Shown here: in pieces, positions 32,189-44,300 of the stretch
Layout of the letters: every line of letters begins with the position of its first letter
Numbering within the stretch: position 1 is the stretch's first letter
Source of the DNA: Linum tenue
Lineage: Eukaryota; Streptophyta; Magnoliopsida; Malpighiales; Linaceae
Direction of reading: 5' to 3'
DNA: 64,000 bases
Assembly: GCA_946122785.1 (NCBI GenBank)
Contig: CAMGYJ010000002.1
Span: 57,561,703-57,625,702 of the forward strand
Program-made: the position numbers and the translations under genes
Notes under the pieces: generated by a model
Told to the model about the DNA's origin: nothing
The model's input: only the letters and a program-made list of their open reading frames with translations
Database searches by the model: none

Positions 32189-34700
32189 CTAGTCACGGGC
32201 CCGGCCAATTGGCCGGATTTAGTTGTCAATTATGCAAATAACAGTAGCAATTTGTATTTAGTTATATATTAGTATAAGAAAATCTAAGTTCTTCAAATAC
32301 TTTAAAAATTCAAATCAATTGGGAGAATATGTGAATCCAAATTATTAAAATAGTTCAACAATTCAAAAGAATGAACATTGTAATCCGACATAATAATGCC
32401 TAATTGACTAAAATATTTTTACGAAGATGAAAGAAAACTCTCATGCAAGGGACAAAAATGAAACTTCTAACTAATCCTCATCGTTATCTATTAGCGACAC
32501 ATTTATTTCCAATATCAATTGATACTGCCTTCTTCTCTTAGATTTCAGTTATCTCTTCCGTGTTTTCCACTATTTCATCCAACACAAAAATTTGATGTTA
32601 AAATATATTTGCAAATACAAATCATCCTTTTCATTGGAGTAGAATTTACCTCGTCCCAGTTACGAACATTATCCCATATTTGCTCTTTCTCCCCAGTCTG
32701 TATACCTTCCTCAAGAACAATGTTTTTCTTCTGCTCAACATGATCATCATCTCTAGGTACCACATTAGTAATGTCATTCTTGTTATCTTGCATTACCATT
32801 ATGAATTCAGATGATTGACCTTCAAAAGTACAACAATCGAGATGGATTTATCGAATCATGATTGGTCAATATATATTGTAGATAAAATTGTCGCTTGATA
32901 TAATTGTTTGCAAGTTAGTGGGAAAGGAAGCAAAGCTCCAAACTCAATACATATCAGATCCTCCATATTTCCAAGCAGGCAGTGATAGTCACCTTTGTAG
33001 CAAGGTCATTATGACTGGTAATTAACTAAATGTCAATTTTAATAATTAAACCCTCAGCTCCCTTCAACCAAAACATTCTGTTTAATTAGACTCACGGTTC
33101 CTTTCATCCGGCCGTTGCATGATGTGAATTAGATTAAAGAATATAACTCAGTATGAACTATGCATGGTATTAAAATCCAATAGAGAATAGCACAAATTTA
33201 TAATTAATATTGATCATTATTTTGATTTAAATATAATTTACCTCGATCAAGTCAGGAATATCGTCGGTGGTCTGCTCTTCCTCATCCTTCACTATTTTGA
33301 TAATTATATACTCACTTGTTAGATTAGCGATGTAGTAATTTGTGAGCTTGATGTCGAACTGCAACATCATTTCCTCTATTTGTAGGAGATGAGCATGTGG
33401 TGGTCCTCTAATTCTATCATTGTCTTGGTATAGCCTTTCAGTCGACATTTAAAAAAACAACCTTCCACTCCATCCATAACAACAAAGTTAGCCTCTCTCG
33501 TTTTGTCCGCAACTCGAAGGTTGATCCTGAATCTGTATATTGATGGTAATAACATAAAAAAAATTAAAATTGTTGAAGTACACCTTACTTTTTAGGTGTT
33601 AAATACAAATCTTAATAATTCAGTCAATAATACAAAAATAGTTTCATTAGGTACGATAGGTGAGCATAAGTTGTTTAGATATTTATTTAATACTTTAGTA
33701 TGTACGTACGGTTTTCGCTTGTATAAGTACCATGCATTGCTAATTATTAAGAAAAATGTTCTTTTTTATGCATTAGTAATATAATCTTTGAATTATAAAA
33801 TAAAATATAAATTATATTTTGAAAGATTAATTATTCAATCACTTGGCATATATATTCATCAACGAACTATACCTAATCAAATTTCATGTTAATAATGCTT
33901 GCATTACCTTGATGTTGTTGTTTTAATGTCTTTGTAGAATTCCCATAGAAGTACTCGGCGGACTCTTCTTCGAGTTTTTGTGGACAGGTTTCGCATCCAG
34001 CATAGCACCATCAATTCTTAACTTTGATAACTTTGCATTTGACGAAATACATATTTACCTTCATATTACTAAAAGTGTTAGTATTTGTTAGCTAAAGGGT
34101 TGTTGAATCGAATATGATGCTTACATCTTCTCCAACTTTCATTTTTAATTGATTGAGCTCATGTAGAGTTTTAGATGGGATTGACTGTTGAGCTTTTCAT
34201 GGGAGAAATTGGTGCGTTGTCGACACTTTAGTCACCCAAAAAGAATGTTAATTAATCTCTTTTGTTCTTTGAAGTCCAAAATTAATGACTTTTAAAATTC
34301 TTGGATTTGCCAGCAGAAAGGTTGCTCCAATTGAGCATAAGGTGTTATCGCGTGCAAATTTGATGATCTTTGAATTAATTGTCATTAATTTATTTTCAAA
34401 TGCTTGTATTAATAATAAAGTAATTTAGATGTATCTTTACTATTGTACTTATCAATATATAACGACGTAATGACCAGGATGAGAGGGTGATCACCCGCAC
34501 TTGCAAGGATACCATTTAATTGAGTAATTAGAGGTAAAGTAATGCATGCTATTTTAAACGAAATGCCAAGAATTACATACTCTGGAAGTTTTAGTTGAAG
34601 CTCTTTGCGATTACCTTTTCCAGTGAGTCTAGTAGTTGTCACTAAATCCCAATACTAAATAAGCTGGCCAACAACATCTGCGGAATGAAAATTTCTAAAA
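32189..34700 (-). mobile_element. Helitron-like element, 3' end recognised
   Basis: On the minus strand the sequence ends with the palindrome CCGGCCAATTGGCCGG (32201-32216), eight bases, then CTAG (32192-32189) followed by T. A hairpin closely followed by CTAG and insertion before T is the Helitron 3' terminus. Just inside lies an RPA70-like gene on the same strand, a known passenger of plant Helitrons. The 5' end (TC...) was not found, so the right limit is a guess, and no Rep/helicase gene is present in the window. Confidence 0.5.
33240..34690 (-). pseudogene. RPA70-like (replication protein A large subunit) pseudogene
   Basis: On the minus strand, exon-like pieces follow RPA1 order. At about 34690-34565 is the DBD-B start (ADVVGQLI, then LVTTTRLTGKGNRKELQLKL) with a stop in between at 34657-34655. 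At about 34515-34420 is GDHPLILVITSLYID. At about 34055-33920 is the DBD-C zinc-ribbon region, with YFVKCKVIKV, a stop, then WCYAGCETCPQKL and YFYGNSTKT; the second cysteine pair expected in YFCxxC has become Y and S. At about 33530-33440 is FRINLRVADKTREANFVVMDG. At about 33448-33230 is IEEMMLQFDIKLTNYYI in another frame, shifted in a seven-T run. Intact members bind single-stranded DNA. Two stops, a frameshift and lost zinc ligands make this copy non-functional. Confidence 0.65.
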
Positions 34701-35105
34701 GTATATGGGTGTACACGCATAAAAGTGAAGTAATTTTGAATTGAGAAAGTAATTTGAACCTGAAAGGAATTTCCTTTCTTTGCACTTGGAGTTAATTGCT
34801 AGTGTCATAGATGTACAGTTGATAAAATTTTGGCCTGTTCCTTTCTGTAGGTATCAAGCTACCGATTCGATGATATACTTGTACACACTTTAAATGGTAA
34901 GATGTATATAACAATGCTAATAAAAATATTTGTACTTACATTTAATTTTTAATGAACGAATTAAAGTATTATTTTATTGTTTGGATGACTCTCCTTGTGA
35001 AGTATTAGGCATATAACTACAAAAAATCAGCTAAAAAGTATTCAATCTAAATAATGCTCATGTTAGAAGTTTGTCATTGTCAACTATTTCTCTTATAATA
35101 TTTAG
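34701..35105. other. AT-rich spacer
   Basis: No gene or element end could be recognised. The missing 5' end of the Helitron-like element may lie here. Confidence 0.4.
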
Positions 35106-35442
35106 GGCTAAATTACATGTTTGGTCACTCAAATTATACAAATCTTTCACGTTTGCCACCCGAATTACTTTTCTTTCTTATTCGCCACTAACTTTACGAA
35201 TCATTTCACGGTTGGTCACCGGCCGTTACACTCCGTTAAGTTTGTCCTACGTGGCAGTCAACTATAAAGTTTGACCGTTAACTAGATGACGTGGAAATTA
35301 AAAAAAATAAAAAAATAAAATTTTCTTTCCACCTCATCATTACACTTATTTTTTCTATATAATTTATAATATTAATAATTTAATAAATTACAAAAATGGG
35401 CAAAATAAGTGCCCATTTTAATAAATAAAAAAACTCACTGAC
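35106..35442 (+). repeat. left inverted arm
   Basis: Pairs with 36111-36449. Contains GTCACCGGCCGTTACACTCC and ends AAACTCACTGAC. Confidence 0.9.
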
Positions 35443-35601
35443 CCTCCCAAAAATAGGCTGCCGCAGCAGATTGAATTGAACCCAGATCTCTGATCTCTCT
35501 CTATTTATTCCAGACGGCCCTCCTTCTCACCTGAAAACTTCCCCACTCTGGAAATTCCCCTTTAATTCCCCGCAAAAATACCCCACAAGAAGGAGCTGGT
35601 G

Positions 35602-35938
35602 ATGGATTCGGTCGGACGGGAAGTGGTTCTGATCACCGGCTGCTCACAAGGAGGCATCGGCCACGCCCTGGCTCGAGAGTTCGCCGCCAACGACTGCCGG
35701 GTCGTGGCCACGAGCCGGTCGAAGAGCACGATGCGGGACCTGGAACAGGACCCGCGGTTCTATCTCCAGGAACTGGACGTCTCGTCGGCGGAAAGCGTCG
35801 AACGGGTGGTTTCGGACGTCGTCGGGAAGTATGGGAAAGTGGACATTCTGGTCAACAACGCCGGCGTTCAGTGCGTCGGCCCTCTTGCTGAGATCCCCCT
35901 CTCTGCTGTCCAGAGTACCTTCGACACCAACGTTTTCG
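35602..35938 (+). pseudogene. captured exon 1 of a short-chain dehydrogenase/reductase gene
   Basis: An open frame of 112 codons starts [20 protein letters not shown], ends TFDTNVF and is followed by an intact donor (GTAAG at 35939). It shows the Rossmann nucleotide-binding motif TGCSQGGIG (residues about 13-21), a basic residue pattern ATSRS that favours NADPH, and VDILVNNAG. This start resembles the plant family annotated as NADPH-dependent 1-acyldihydroxyacetone-phosphate reductase. The catalytic YxxxK and the rest of the fold are missing because the sequence ends in the inverted arm. Base composition is far more GC-rich than the surroundings. It has no internal stop, so capture may be recent. 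Confidence 0.82.
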
Positions 35939-36003
35939 GTAAGATTTTTTTTGGATTCCTGGAAACCCAATTTGCCCAATTTTTTTGGATTCCAAGAAGC
36001 TAG

Positions 36004-36110
36004 GTCCTCCATTCGTTCAATTTCCAGCGCGAGACTCACTCCGGCAACCACAGAGGCGGTGGGGCCGCGGCGGAAGCATCTGCTCACATTCACGCCGACG
36101 TTCTCGGCGG
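36004..36110. other. second GC-rich piece inside the inverted arms
   Basis: About 107 bp starting TCCTCCATTCG, of unknown origin, joined to the intron start of the captured dehydrogenase. Open on both strands; probably a fragment from another gene or a different part of the same gene. Confidence 0.4.
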
Positions 36111-36449
36111 GTCAGTGAGTTTTTTTATTTATTAAAATGGGCACTTATTTTGCCCATTTTTGTAATTTATTAAATTATTAATATTATAAATTATATAGAC
36201 AAAATAAGTGCAATGATGAGGTGGAAAGAAAATTTTATTTTTTTATTTTTTTTTTAATTTCCACGTCATCTAGTTAACGGTCAAACTTTATAGTTGACTG
36301 CCACGTAGGACAAACTTAACGGAGTGTAACGGCCGGTGACCAACCGTGAAACGAGTCGTAAAGTTAGTGGCGAATAAGAAAGAAAAGTAATTCGGGTGGC
36401 AAACGTGAAAGATTTATATAATTTGAGTGACCAAACATGTAATTTAGCC
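36111..36449 (-). repeat. right inverted arm
   Basis: Inverted copy of 35106-35442. Confidence 0.9.
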
Positions 36450-37207
36450 TGAGCATAATGGAGATATTTATATTCAAACAAATTACTACTACTACTATTT
36501 ATCATGGTTAGTAAAATACGGTACGGGTAAGTTGTGTATAAAATATGTATGGGTATTTTACTTTGTCTCGAAACTAACGTTAGTATGTCAATAATCATAA
36601 ATATATAAAAATTAATTATTTTAAATATAAATAATAGTTAAGTTAACAATTTAATTCATTAAATACGGATATTAACCGTGTTATATCATATCTGCGGTTT
36701 TTACGTGTTTAGTACGAGAGTCGCCAAATGAACGGGAAAATAAAACGACTTGACAAAAATACAGATACGAAAAATTTAAATGGATAAAATACATAAAGAT
36801 ACATATATGTATATTAAACTGAGTATTTACTAACTATGCTATTTATAATCAAAGAAATAATATAAACTATTTACTAACTATGCTATTTATAATCAAAGAA
36901 ATAATATAAGGAGCTCAACATACTAAAGATTTGTAGTTCTATAATCAATACCATCCTTCTGGAATTTGTATGCTCATAATTGGGCCCATATCTGGAAATA
37001 TAGGCCTTCATCATGTCACTTCAAGCTCGCATATTTGGTGGCCGTTTTGTTTTTGTTAAAATTAAGTTTAACATCTTTATGTTTGTTTAATAATGTTGCG
37101 CGTGTAATTGCCTTCCCCAAACCCAATTAAAGTCCTCGTTGATTTTATTTAAATGCCCCTCCGCCGTTTGCGCAGAAGGCAGAGAATTTTGAATTAATGA
37201 GGTTCTG
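36450..37207. other. AT-rich intergenic DNA
   Basis: No gene. Holds one tandem duplication (36824-36909). Confidence 0.55.
36824..36909 (+). repeat. 44-bp tandem duplication
   Basis: Two adjacent, essentially identical copies of a unit starting TATTTACTAACTATGCTATT, at 36824 and 36868. Confidence 0.85.
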
Positions 37208-37215
37208 GAGGAGAA

Positions 37216-37916
37216 TAGGGATGGCAATGGGTCGGGTTGGGTCGGGTTTTGCCAAACCCAAACCCAAACCCATGGGTTTATCTTTGGAAAAAACCCGGGA
37301 TAAAATCCACTGGGTTTGAAAAACTCAAACCCAACCCAACCCGTTGGGTATCCGCGGGTTCATGGGTACCCACGGGTTTTGGCGTAAAAAATTTACAATT
37401 ACAAGTTCTTATCAAAATTAAAGTCAAATATCAATCTCTCAATACAAATTATCCATATATAAAACACCATCCTAGAAAATTCAAGCAAATCACAAATTAA
37501 CTATACAAATTGTTCAACACCAATCTAGAAAACTCAAGAAAATTGAAGCAAATCACAAATTATCCATAAATAACATGTTTAATTGAAAGCTTCTTCCTTT
37601 CAATTAAGTTTCTTTACTCTCCACTCCATAATATCAACTTCATTCTACACAATTAAAAATAAAAAATTAGACATGTCTCCACAAACATAAATAAAATTAG
37701 TTGTTTAGAATATTAAATATACCGAAAAATTAATTATATGGGTGGGCGGGTACCCACGGGCCGGGTTTACCTAAACCCAAACCCAACCCAACCCGGTGAA
37801 TAGTGAACGGGTTTAAACCCAAACCCGACCCAAAACCCGTCAACACGGATTTTACCCGCGTTGACCGGGTTGGGTCGGGTGGGTACCCGTGGGTTCGGGT
37901 TTTATTGTCATCCCTA
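37216..37916. mobile_element. hAT-type non-autonomous element (GGGTACCC family), complete
   Basis: 701 bp with ends TAGGGATGGCAATGGGTCGG and ...TTTATTGTCATCCCTA and a perfect 8-bp target duplication GAGGAGAA (37208-37215 and 37917-37924). The arms are dense in CAAACCCAAACCC, GGGTACCC and CGGGTTGGGT. It is a second, uninterrupted copy of the element at 14638-20850, inverted relative to it; the AT-rich centre matches phrase by phrase (TTAATTGAAAG, TTAGTTGTTTAGAATATTAA). No coding capacity. Confidence 0.9.
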
Positions 37917-37924
37917 GAGGAGAA

Positions 37925-38382
37925 CCTCCATATAGCTATGGTTTAGATAGATTAGATAGATGCCCCTCCCCACGCTATTGCGGGTCTAGATGTCCCATTA
38001 CTCGTCAGTTCGCGTAATACCCACCAATAATGTAACAAAGTGGTAGAAGCCCAAATTGGGTCCATATCACTAATCATCGGCCTCACGACAGGTCCAAAAG
38101 TCAAAGCCCAACCTTCAGCTTGCATTTCATTCACACGTGTCCCCTCCCGCACGTGCGGAAACCGACGGATCTCGGATCTGTTTCGGTTTCGTTCATTCTC
38201 CACTGCTCCCCTCTTGTTCAATTTTCCTCGCCAATCTTTCTTTCTTTGAATTGATCTCCCTCCTAGTTTGCTAATCGCACACCATTTTCACCTCGTTTCA
38301 TTTTCTTCCATCACGAAATTCGTCCAAGTTCCCTACCCCTGTCATTCCTGGAGCGAGTTCGACCCCGGGAAGAGCTCCAGCC
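37925..38382 (+). promoter_or_regulatory. upstream region of the MON2 gene
   Basis: 458 bp between the hAT-type element and the start codon. Two ACGTG-core boxes lie close together (ACACGTGT at 38133-38140 and GCACGTGC at 38150-38157), G-box-like sites that bZIP or bHLH factors can bind. The leader before the ATG is pyrimidine-rich. No clear TATA box, as is common for housekeeping genes. Confidence 0.45.
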
Positions 38383-41300
38383 ATGGCTCTCATGGCGGCC
38401 TTGGAATCGGACCTTCGGGCTCTATCGGCCGAAGCTCGTCGCCGTTACCCTGCCGTTAAAGATGGGGCGGAGCATGCAATCATAAAGGTTAGGAGTTCCG
38501 ACTCTTTCTTTGCAACTCGATTCCCAATACGTTCACACACTGCACATTTGTCTAGTGTTCGTATTGTGTAGAAATGGTGATCAGGAGTGCGACTTACATT
38601 GGTTCAACGAGGATATTAGGATGGAGGAATGAGGATAGAATTTAGTTATGCCGGTTAGTAAAATGTGAATTTCCCTGATCGGATACTGTTGTTCAAATGT
38701 TTCTGCCGATGGTGGATATTAATGTGTGAGCTGTGCAACTGTTGGAAGCATTGGAATTTGGAGATGGATGCCGTTTTAGTATTAAAACAGTAGTAGTTTT
38801 CTGAGATTTGGTTGTTGGAAGCCTTCCGACTTACGACTACTGCTGCTGAAATTTTAATATGGTGCTCGTATTTTGTTGCAACCTAGTTTATGGTGTTTCA
38901 GTTGAGAGTTGAAGTAATGCTGTCCTACTCCTATCACAATCTTAATCTTTCGGTTTGATCTGAACCTTTTCATTTCATTGGTAGCAACCATATTGTAGTA
39001 GTTTCGGCTATGGTGGACAGTTGTAGAACGATGTATGTGAACTTGGTGAGTTCAGGGGCACTATTTATACAGTGACTACTGTCACTTTAGTTGGCAGTAT
39101 AATGTTTCCAGTATTCCCAGAATGTTACGTACATTGCCATTAATAGCCTCTGTTTGCGCTCAATTTGGAGTTTCATTGGCTATATTATCATCACCTTCTG
39201 TAAGCATCCTCGTCTCTATGTAGAAGTTATAGACCGATGGGAACTTATTGAATAGTTCTTACATGCAATTTTGGGAACTATGGTTGCTTTCACTTCATTT
39301 TTATGCTCAGGTTTGAGAAAGTAGTTTCTTTTATATGGGTTTGGAATTGTGCACTGGATGAGTTCCATCTTAGTCTAATGGGGGAATTTGATATTACCGT
39401 TCATTAATAAAGTATAGAATCTTAAAGGAGGGCTTAACATGTTTTGCCCTGTTATTGGTTATCCAAGGGCTCTTTTGATATTTGTTCTTTCGTTCTCAAT
39501 GTTATGTTAGCTATATCTGTATCTTTCTGCCTCCTAGACCCTTACCTTACTTGCTAGGCTGCCTAATGAGTGTTTCTTTTTGGAGTTTTATCGTTGCAAA
39601 GAGAGACAGTGCATATATATTTTTTTGCAACGGAATTTGATCCTGTTGCTCATGGTTTTGTCCTGCAGCTCCGCAATTTGTCTAGCCCTAGTGAAATTGC
39701 AGATAATGAGGATATTCTACGAATTTTTTTAATGGCATGTGAAGTGAAGACTGTAAAACTCAGTGTAATTGGACTTTCCTGTCTGCAAAAGCTCATATCC
39801 CATGATGCAGTTGCACCATCAGCTTTGAAGGACATACTTTCAACATTGAAAGATGTGAGTACGTCTTTCCTATGAACTGTTGTCTTAGTTCAACACACAT
39901 TTTAGAATGAACTGGTACAAGAACTTGCGATCCATATGAATCCAGTGCAAATAGATTGGTTGACTATTCAACTTAATTCCTTTTCATATCAGTTTCTCTG
40001 CATTCTTTTACCCTGAGTTACCAGCTATTAGATTCTAGTTATAATTTTGGACGTATCACTTTCTTTGTGCAGCATTCCGAGATGGCAGATGACAGTGTTC
40101 AACTTAGAACCCTGCAGACTCTGTTGATATTGTTTCAGTCACGTTTACACCCACAAAATGAGGTTCTTGTCACTTTCATTTGATTTTTCTATGAATTGTT
40201 TGGTTTACGACTCTTTTGGTAGGTTCTGTCTGTGTAAACTTTATTGAAAAAAATGAAAGTATTAATTGATAAAGAATGTTAAAGGAAGCTTATCAAATAT
40301 CTTTTCCTTTCCCTTGGTAGGGCCCAAAAATCACCTACCAATGCATAGAGGGTGATATGGTTGCTTATTTGATGCCTGGCTTCACAATGACACTCAAAGC
40401 TGTTATGCGTCTAATGCAATGTTTTGTCTTAGGAAAATATGGCTCAAGCACTATATGTATGTCTTCGGCTTCTTGAGAACAACCGTAGCTCTGATAGCGT
40501 AAGAAAGTAAGTTAAACTGTTGCATGCTGACTTCAGTGATAAAGTTTATTCCGGACATTTTGTTTGGTCATTGTGTCTCATGGGATATATCCATTTTAAT
40601 TGTGATTCCTTTTTCAGCACTGCTGCCGCTACCTTCCGACAGGCAGTAGCATTGGTGTTTGATCAAGTAGTTGTTGCTGAGACTCTTCCTGTGGGGAAGT
40701 TTTCTTCCGGAGTTCATCTTTCTCGATCTAGTTCCGTTACTGTTGATGTTAATCGGAGTATGAACCATTCAGAGTATGTCACGCCTTGAAGAAATCACGC
40801 CTGGTTTATGCAATAATTCTGGCATGTGCGTCCCGTAGTATATAGATGAACAAAACTGTATATATGTTGATATAAACATTATTTTCTAAGACCTCCTGTA
40901 ACCAATTTAAGTATAACTAAGCCAGGCCAGAGTGTTCCATATAAGAGTAGCAACGTGGGAGAAGCTGAGGGAGAGATTATAGAATTTGTGCATTTATTGG
41001 TGTACTTTCTCAGTAAATTTCATCATAAAACACGCTCTCCTACTTTTCTAACTAAGCATGAACAGGTCACCTGGAAAAGACTTAGAATCTGAGAGATCAT
41101 TATTGAGGAAAGAGACCCTGACAGATCCTGGAAAGATTGGACTTCGCTTACTAGAAGACCTGACAGCTCTTGCTGCAGGTGGATCTGTATGTGCTATTTG
41201 GAACTATCAGTCTATTGAATACACTCTTGCTGCATTTAATGTTCCTTGTTTTCGTTGTATGACATTTTTGGGTTTGTCTCAATTAGTTTGTTATTTTTGT

Positions 41301-44300
41301 AAGGTTATCAAATGGATATAACTAATTGAGCCTTTTCTCTTACAGGCAAATTGGCTGCAAGTTCATTCACTTCAACGGATATTTGCACTTGATATACTTG
41401 AGTATGTCGCTTGCTCTTCTATTTCATTTTTTCATTGTTCTTAATCCTTATACTGTTCTTTGTGCACAATAATTTGCTTTTAGGGTAGTTATTTTCAGGT
41501 TGAGGTGGTAGAAAACTCTAGGCTCTTTGATCCAATATACCCTAACAACAGGGGACTGACACTACACCATTTTTTCCCCATTTGTTACCTATCTTTTACT
41601 CTTCGTTGTCCTCCCCCGCCCCCTCCTCTTTTCCTTTTCTCGGGTGCCTGATGGGCGGGTTTTCCATTTTTACTGAAATAGAGTACTTTGCATGTTCCCA
41701 GCTTTTTACTTGTATTAATATATAGCAATTGTTAGGATTCTGCCATCCATGCTTATTTTGGTTGTATCTGTTTTAACGTTCAGTATCATATTTGTGTATT
41801 CCACTTTCCTTTCTTCTATTAATAAAGTTCATCATGTACATAAAATAGAGAACATACCAATGGTATGTTAAACTGTATCAGCCAAGCTTTGCCTTCTGCT
41901 ACTCGGTGGGATTTTTCACCACCAAACTTTTAGCGCCAAGAGGCTGTGTGCATTTTGTCAAGTTGCTCCTGTTGCCATCGCAGTTGCTTTGTCCATACCC
42001 ACTATAAGTCATCAGTCCAAAATGTAGTTGAAATTTCTGTCTGTAGATTATTATTTCCAAAATTTTGTATCTTGCACATTTGTTCTTTATCTTTCCTGGC
42101 TTATTATCAAGAGACATTTTGTGCAAACTTGTCTGTTTCTCACAATTCCTCCACTCTATAGGTTCATTCTATCGACTTATGTGGTTATTTTCAAGACCCT
42201 GGTTCCTTTTGAACAGGTGAGGTATTACGTAGAATTAATTCTGTAGGGATCCTCATTCCAGTTTTGTTAATCAACTGTGCTCATAGCTTTTCTCTTTATG
42301 AAATTCGTTTTATAACTAAACAGGTTTTGCGCCACCAGATATGTTCTCTTTTGATGACTTCACTTCGTACTGATGCAGAGGTAGGTTTCTTTATGAGGGT
42401 AGGACGTTTTTTTCTTCTATTTTACGAGGAATCTAACAACCACACAATGTTGGCCTTTTAACTTCTCCCAGCTTGAAGGAGAAGTTGGGGAACCTTCATT
42501 TCGGCGGTTGGTTCTGCGATCGGTTTCTCATATTATTAGGTTGTACAGTACAGCACTTGTCACAGAGACAGAGGTATGTTTTGAAATTATTTATTTATTG
42601 TTAATTCTAATGTAATAGGGGAAGGTACTCTCTTACATTCTTCAAATCCTTTTAGGAAGTTCTCAGTGGTTTCTTATAAGTTAAAGTGCTTCTATGTCAA
42701 ATGCTTGAAACTTCAATGGCTTTTCCGTATGCACAATGCTGTTTGTAATGCTCAAATGTCTTCTAAGTTCTAACTGACCTGTTCATCATAAGAAACGTTC
42801 TCCTCTGAAGTGCAGGTTTTCATTAGCATGCTCGTGAAGGTTATCTTTCTTGATCTACCACTTTGGCATCGCATTCTTGTTCTTGAGATCTTGCGGGTAA
42901 TGTCTCCTGTTGCTTCTGGATTGTTTCATATATTAACAATTTGTTTTTTTTGGGTAGAAATTAACAATTTGTACCAACTCGTTCATTTGTATTTTTCAGG
43001 GGTTCTGTGTGGAAGCAAGGACTTTGCGGATCCTATTCCAGAACTTCGATATGTAAGATATGTTCAGTTTATCCTTCTCGCATTGTCAAATGTTCGAGAG
43101 TCTCTATTTTTCTGTCTGTCTCCATCTATGACTTTTTCTCTTTTGTTCTGTATATTCGACTCCTCTATAGCGAGGATGAGTAGGGATCCTATACACTTTT
43201 GACTGTAGCCTATTCCATGGAAGCAAGTGTATTTCCAGTCTAAGAACAAGTAGGCCACTGTTGGGACAGTAATCACGTATCTTCAACACTTTGGAAATTG
43301 AACTTTATTTGGTGATGCATGTTCACCTGTCTGTGTTGTTGCACCATCAAATTTATGAGCTTGCGAGCACAAAATGGCGGGAAAGTGCAAGAGTAACATT
43401 TTTGTGAACTTCATCAACCTCTCTTGCTAGTTTTTTTTTTACTGCTACCTCTCTTGCTAGTTACTTGTGATGTTACATATAGACCAACTGGAATAAGAAG
43501 TTGAGCTGTCATAGTACATCGGAATTTTACATGTTCTTTGTGTTTTCTCCAGTCGTCTTGTAGTTTCAGCTGTTATACTACCAACATAATCGTGTAATCC
43601 ACTGAAATATCTGCATGCAAAGTGTTTTAGTGAGAAGAACAAATGACGGGACAGAAATGCAAAATTGCTTACATATTTGTCATTTTTTATTTGTTTCAGT
43701 GTTGATAACTTCATGAATTTGGTCACCTCTTCTTTCACAAGAGATTTCTCCCCCTGATGCTAATTGGTACATGTAATAATTGCACTCATGTCTACCTTGC
43801 AGGCACCCCAAGAACATTAATGTTGTGGAGAGTATGGTTAAAGCACTCGCTCGAGTTGTTTCTAATGTACAGGTGAAAGATTATTTGGTATTTGTTTAGG
43901 TTGTTTAGTGGGGCAGGCATCTCGTAGTAATTAATGGCCTAATCAGTTTCGCAATAGTTATTCTTTATTTCATTTGGAGACAATTTTTCCTAAGTATATT
44001 CCAGTTTGTATGTGATGAGCTTTTAAGTCTAGTCAAACTTTTTTTGTTTGTTTGTAGATGGCTGACTAAATAATTACATCTTGATGCGAACAACTGAAGT
44101 CTATATTTTGTTTATCTACCCTTTGGCTTGACAGCTTCGGTTTCCTATTTCATTATAAATGATGCTAATAATTGCTTCGTGTTTCCTATCTAATGGATAT
44201 TTCATACAAGCTTTGGAACTAGTTCCGCGTTTTTTTGTTGATAAATGTGGCTAGTTCCACGTTTGGAGTACCTGTTTCTTCTGCGTATGTGTTCACGCTT

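Larger units (their letters stand above)
35106..36449. mobile_element. Pack-MULE-like element: long inverted arms around a captured gene fragment
   Basis: Two inverted arms of about 337 bp (35106-35442 and 36111-36449) are about 98% identical, with only about seven substitutions and one 2-base difference in an A run. Their outer ends read GGCTAAATTACATGTTTGG. Between them are 668 bp of GC-rich DNA holding a 5' UTR, the first exon and the 5' splice site of a short-chain dehydrogenase gene, plus a second GC-rich piece. Long arms enclosing host gene fragments are typical of Pack-MULEs. An 8-11 bp target duplication could not be found, so the superfamily is inferred from architecture only. Confidence 0.7.

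Noticed and set aside
35644..36093. 149-codon minus-strand frame across the captured dehydrogenase exon
   Set aside because: Antisense shadow of a GC-rich exon; the plus strand has the clear Rossmann and NNAG motifs.
35106..36449. Interpretation as an hAT-type element because the left end reads TAGGGCT
   Set aside because: Arms are about 337 bp, no 8-bp target duplication is present and the right end reads differently, so MULE-like architecture fits better.
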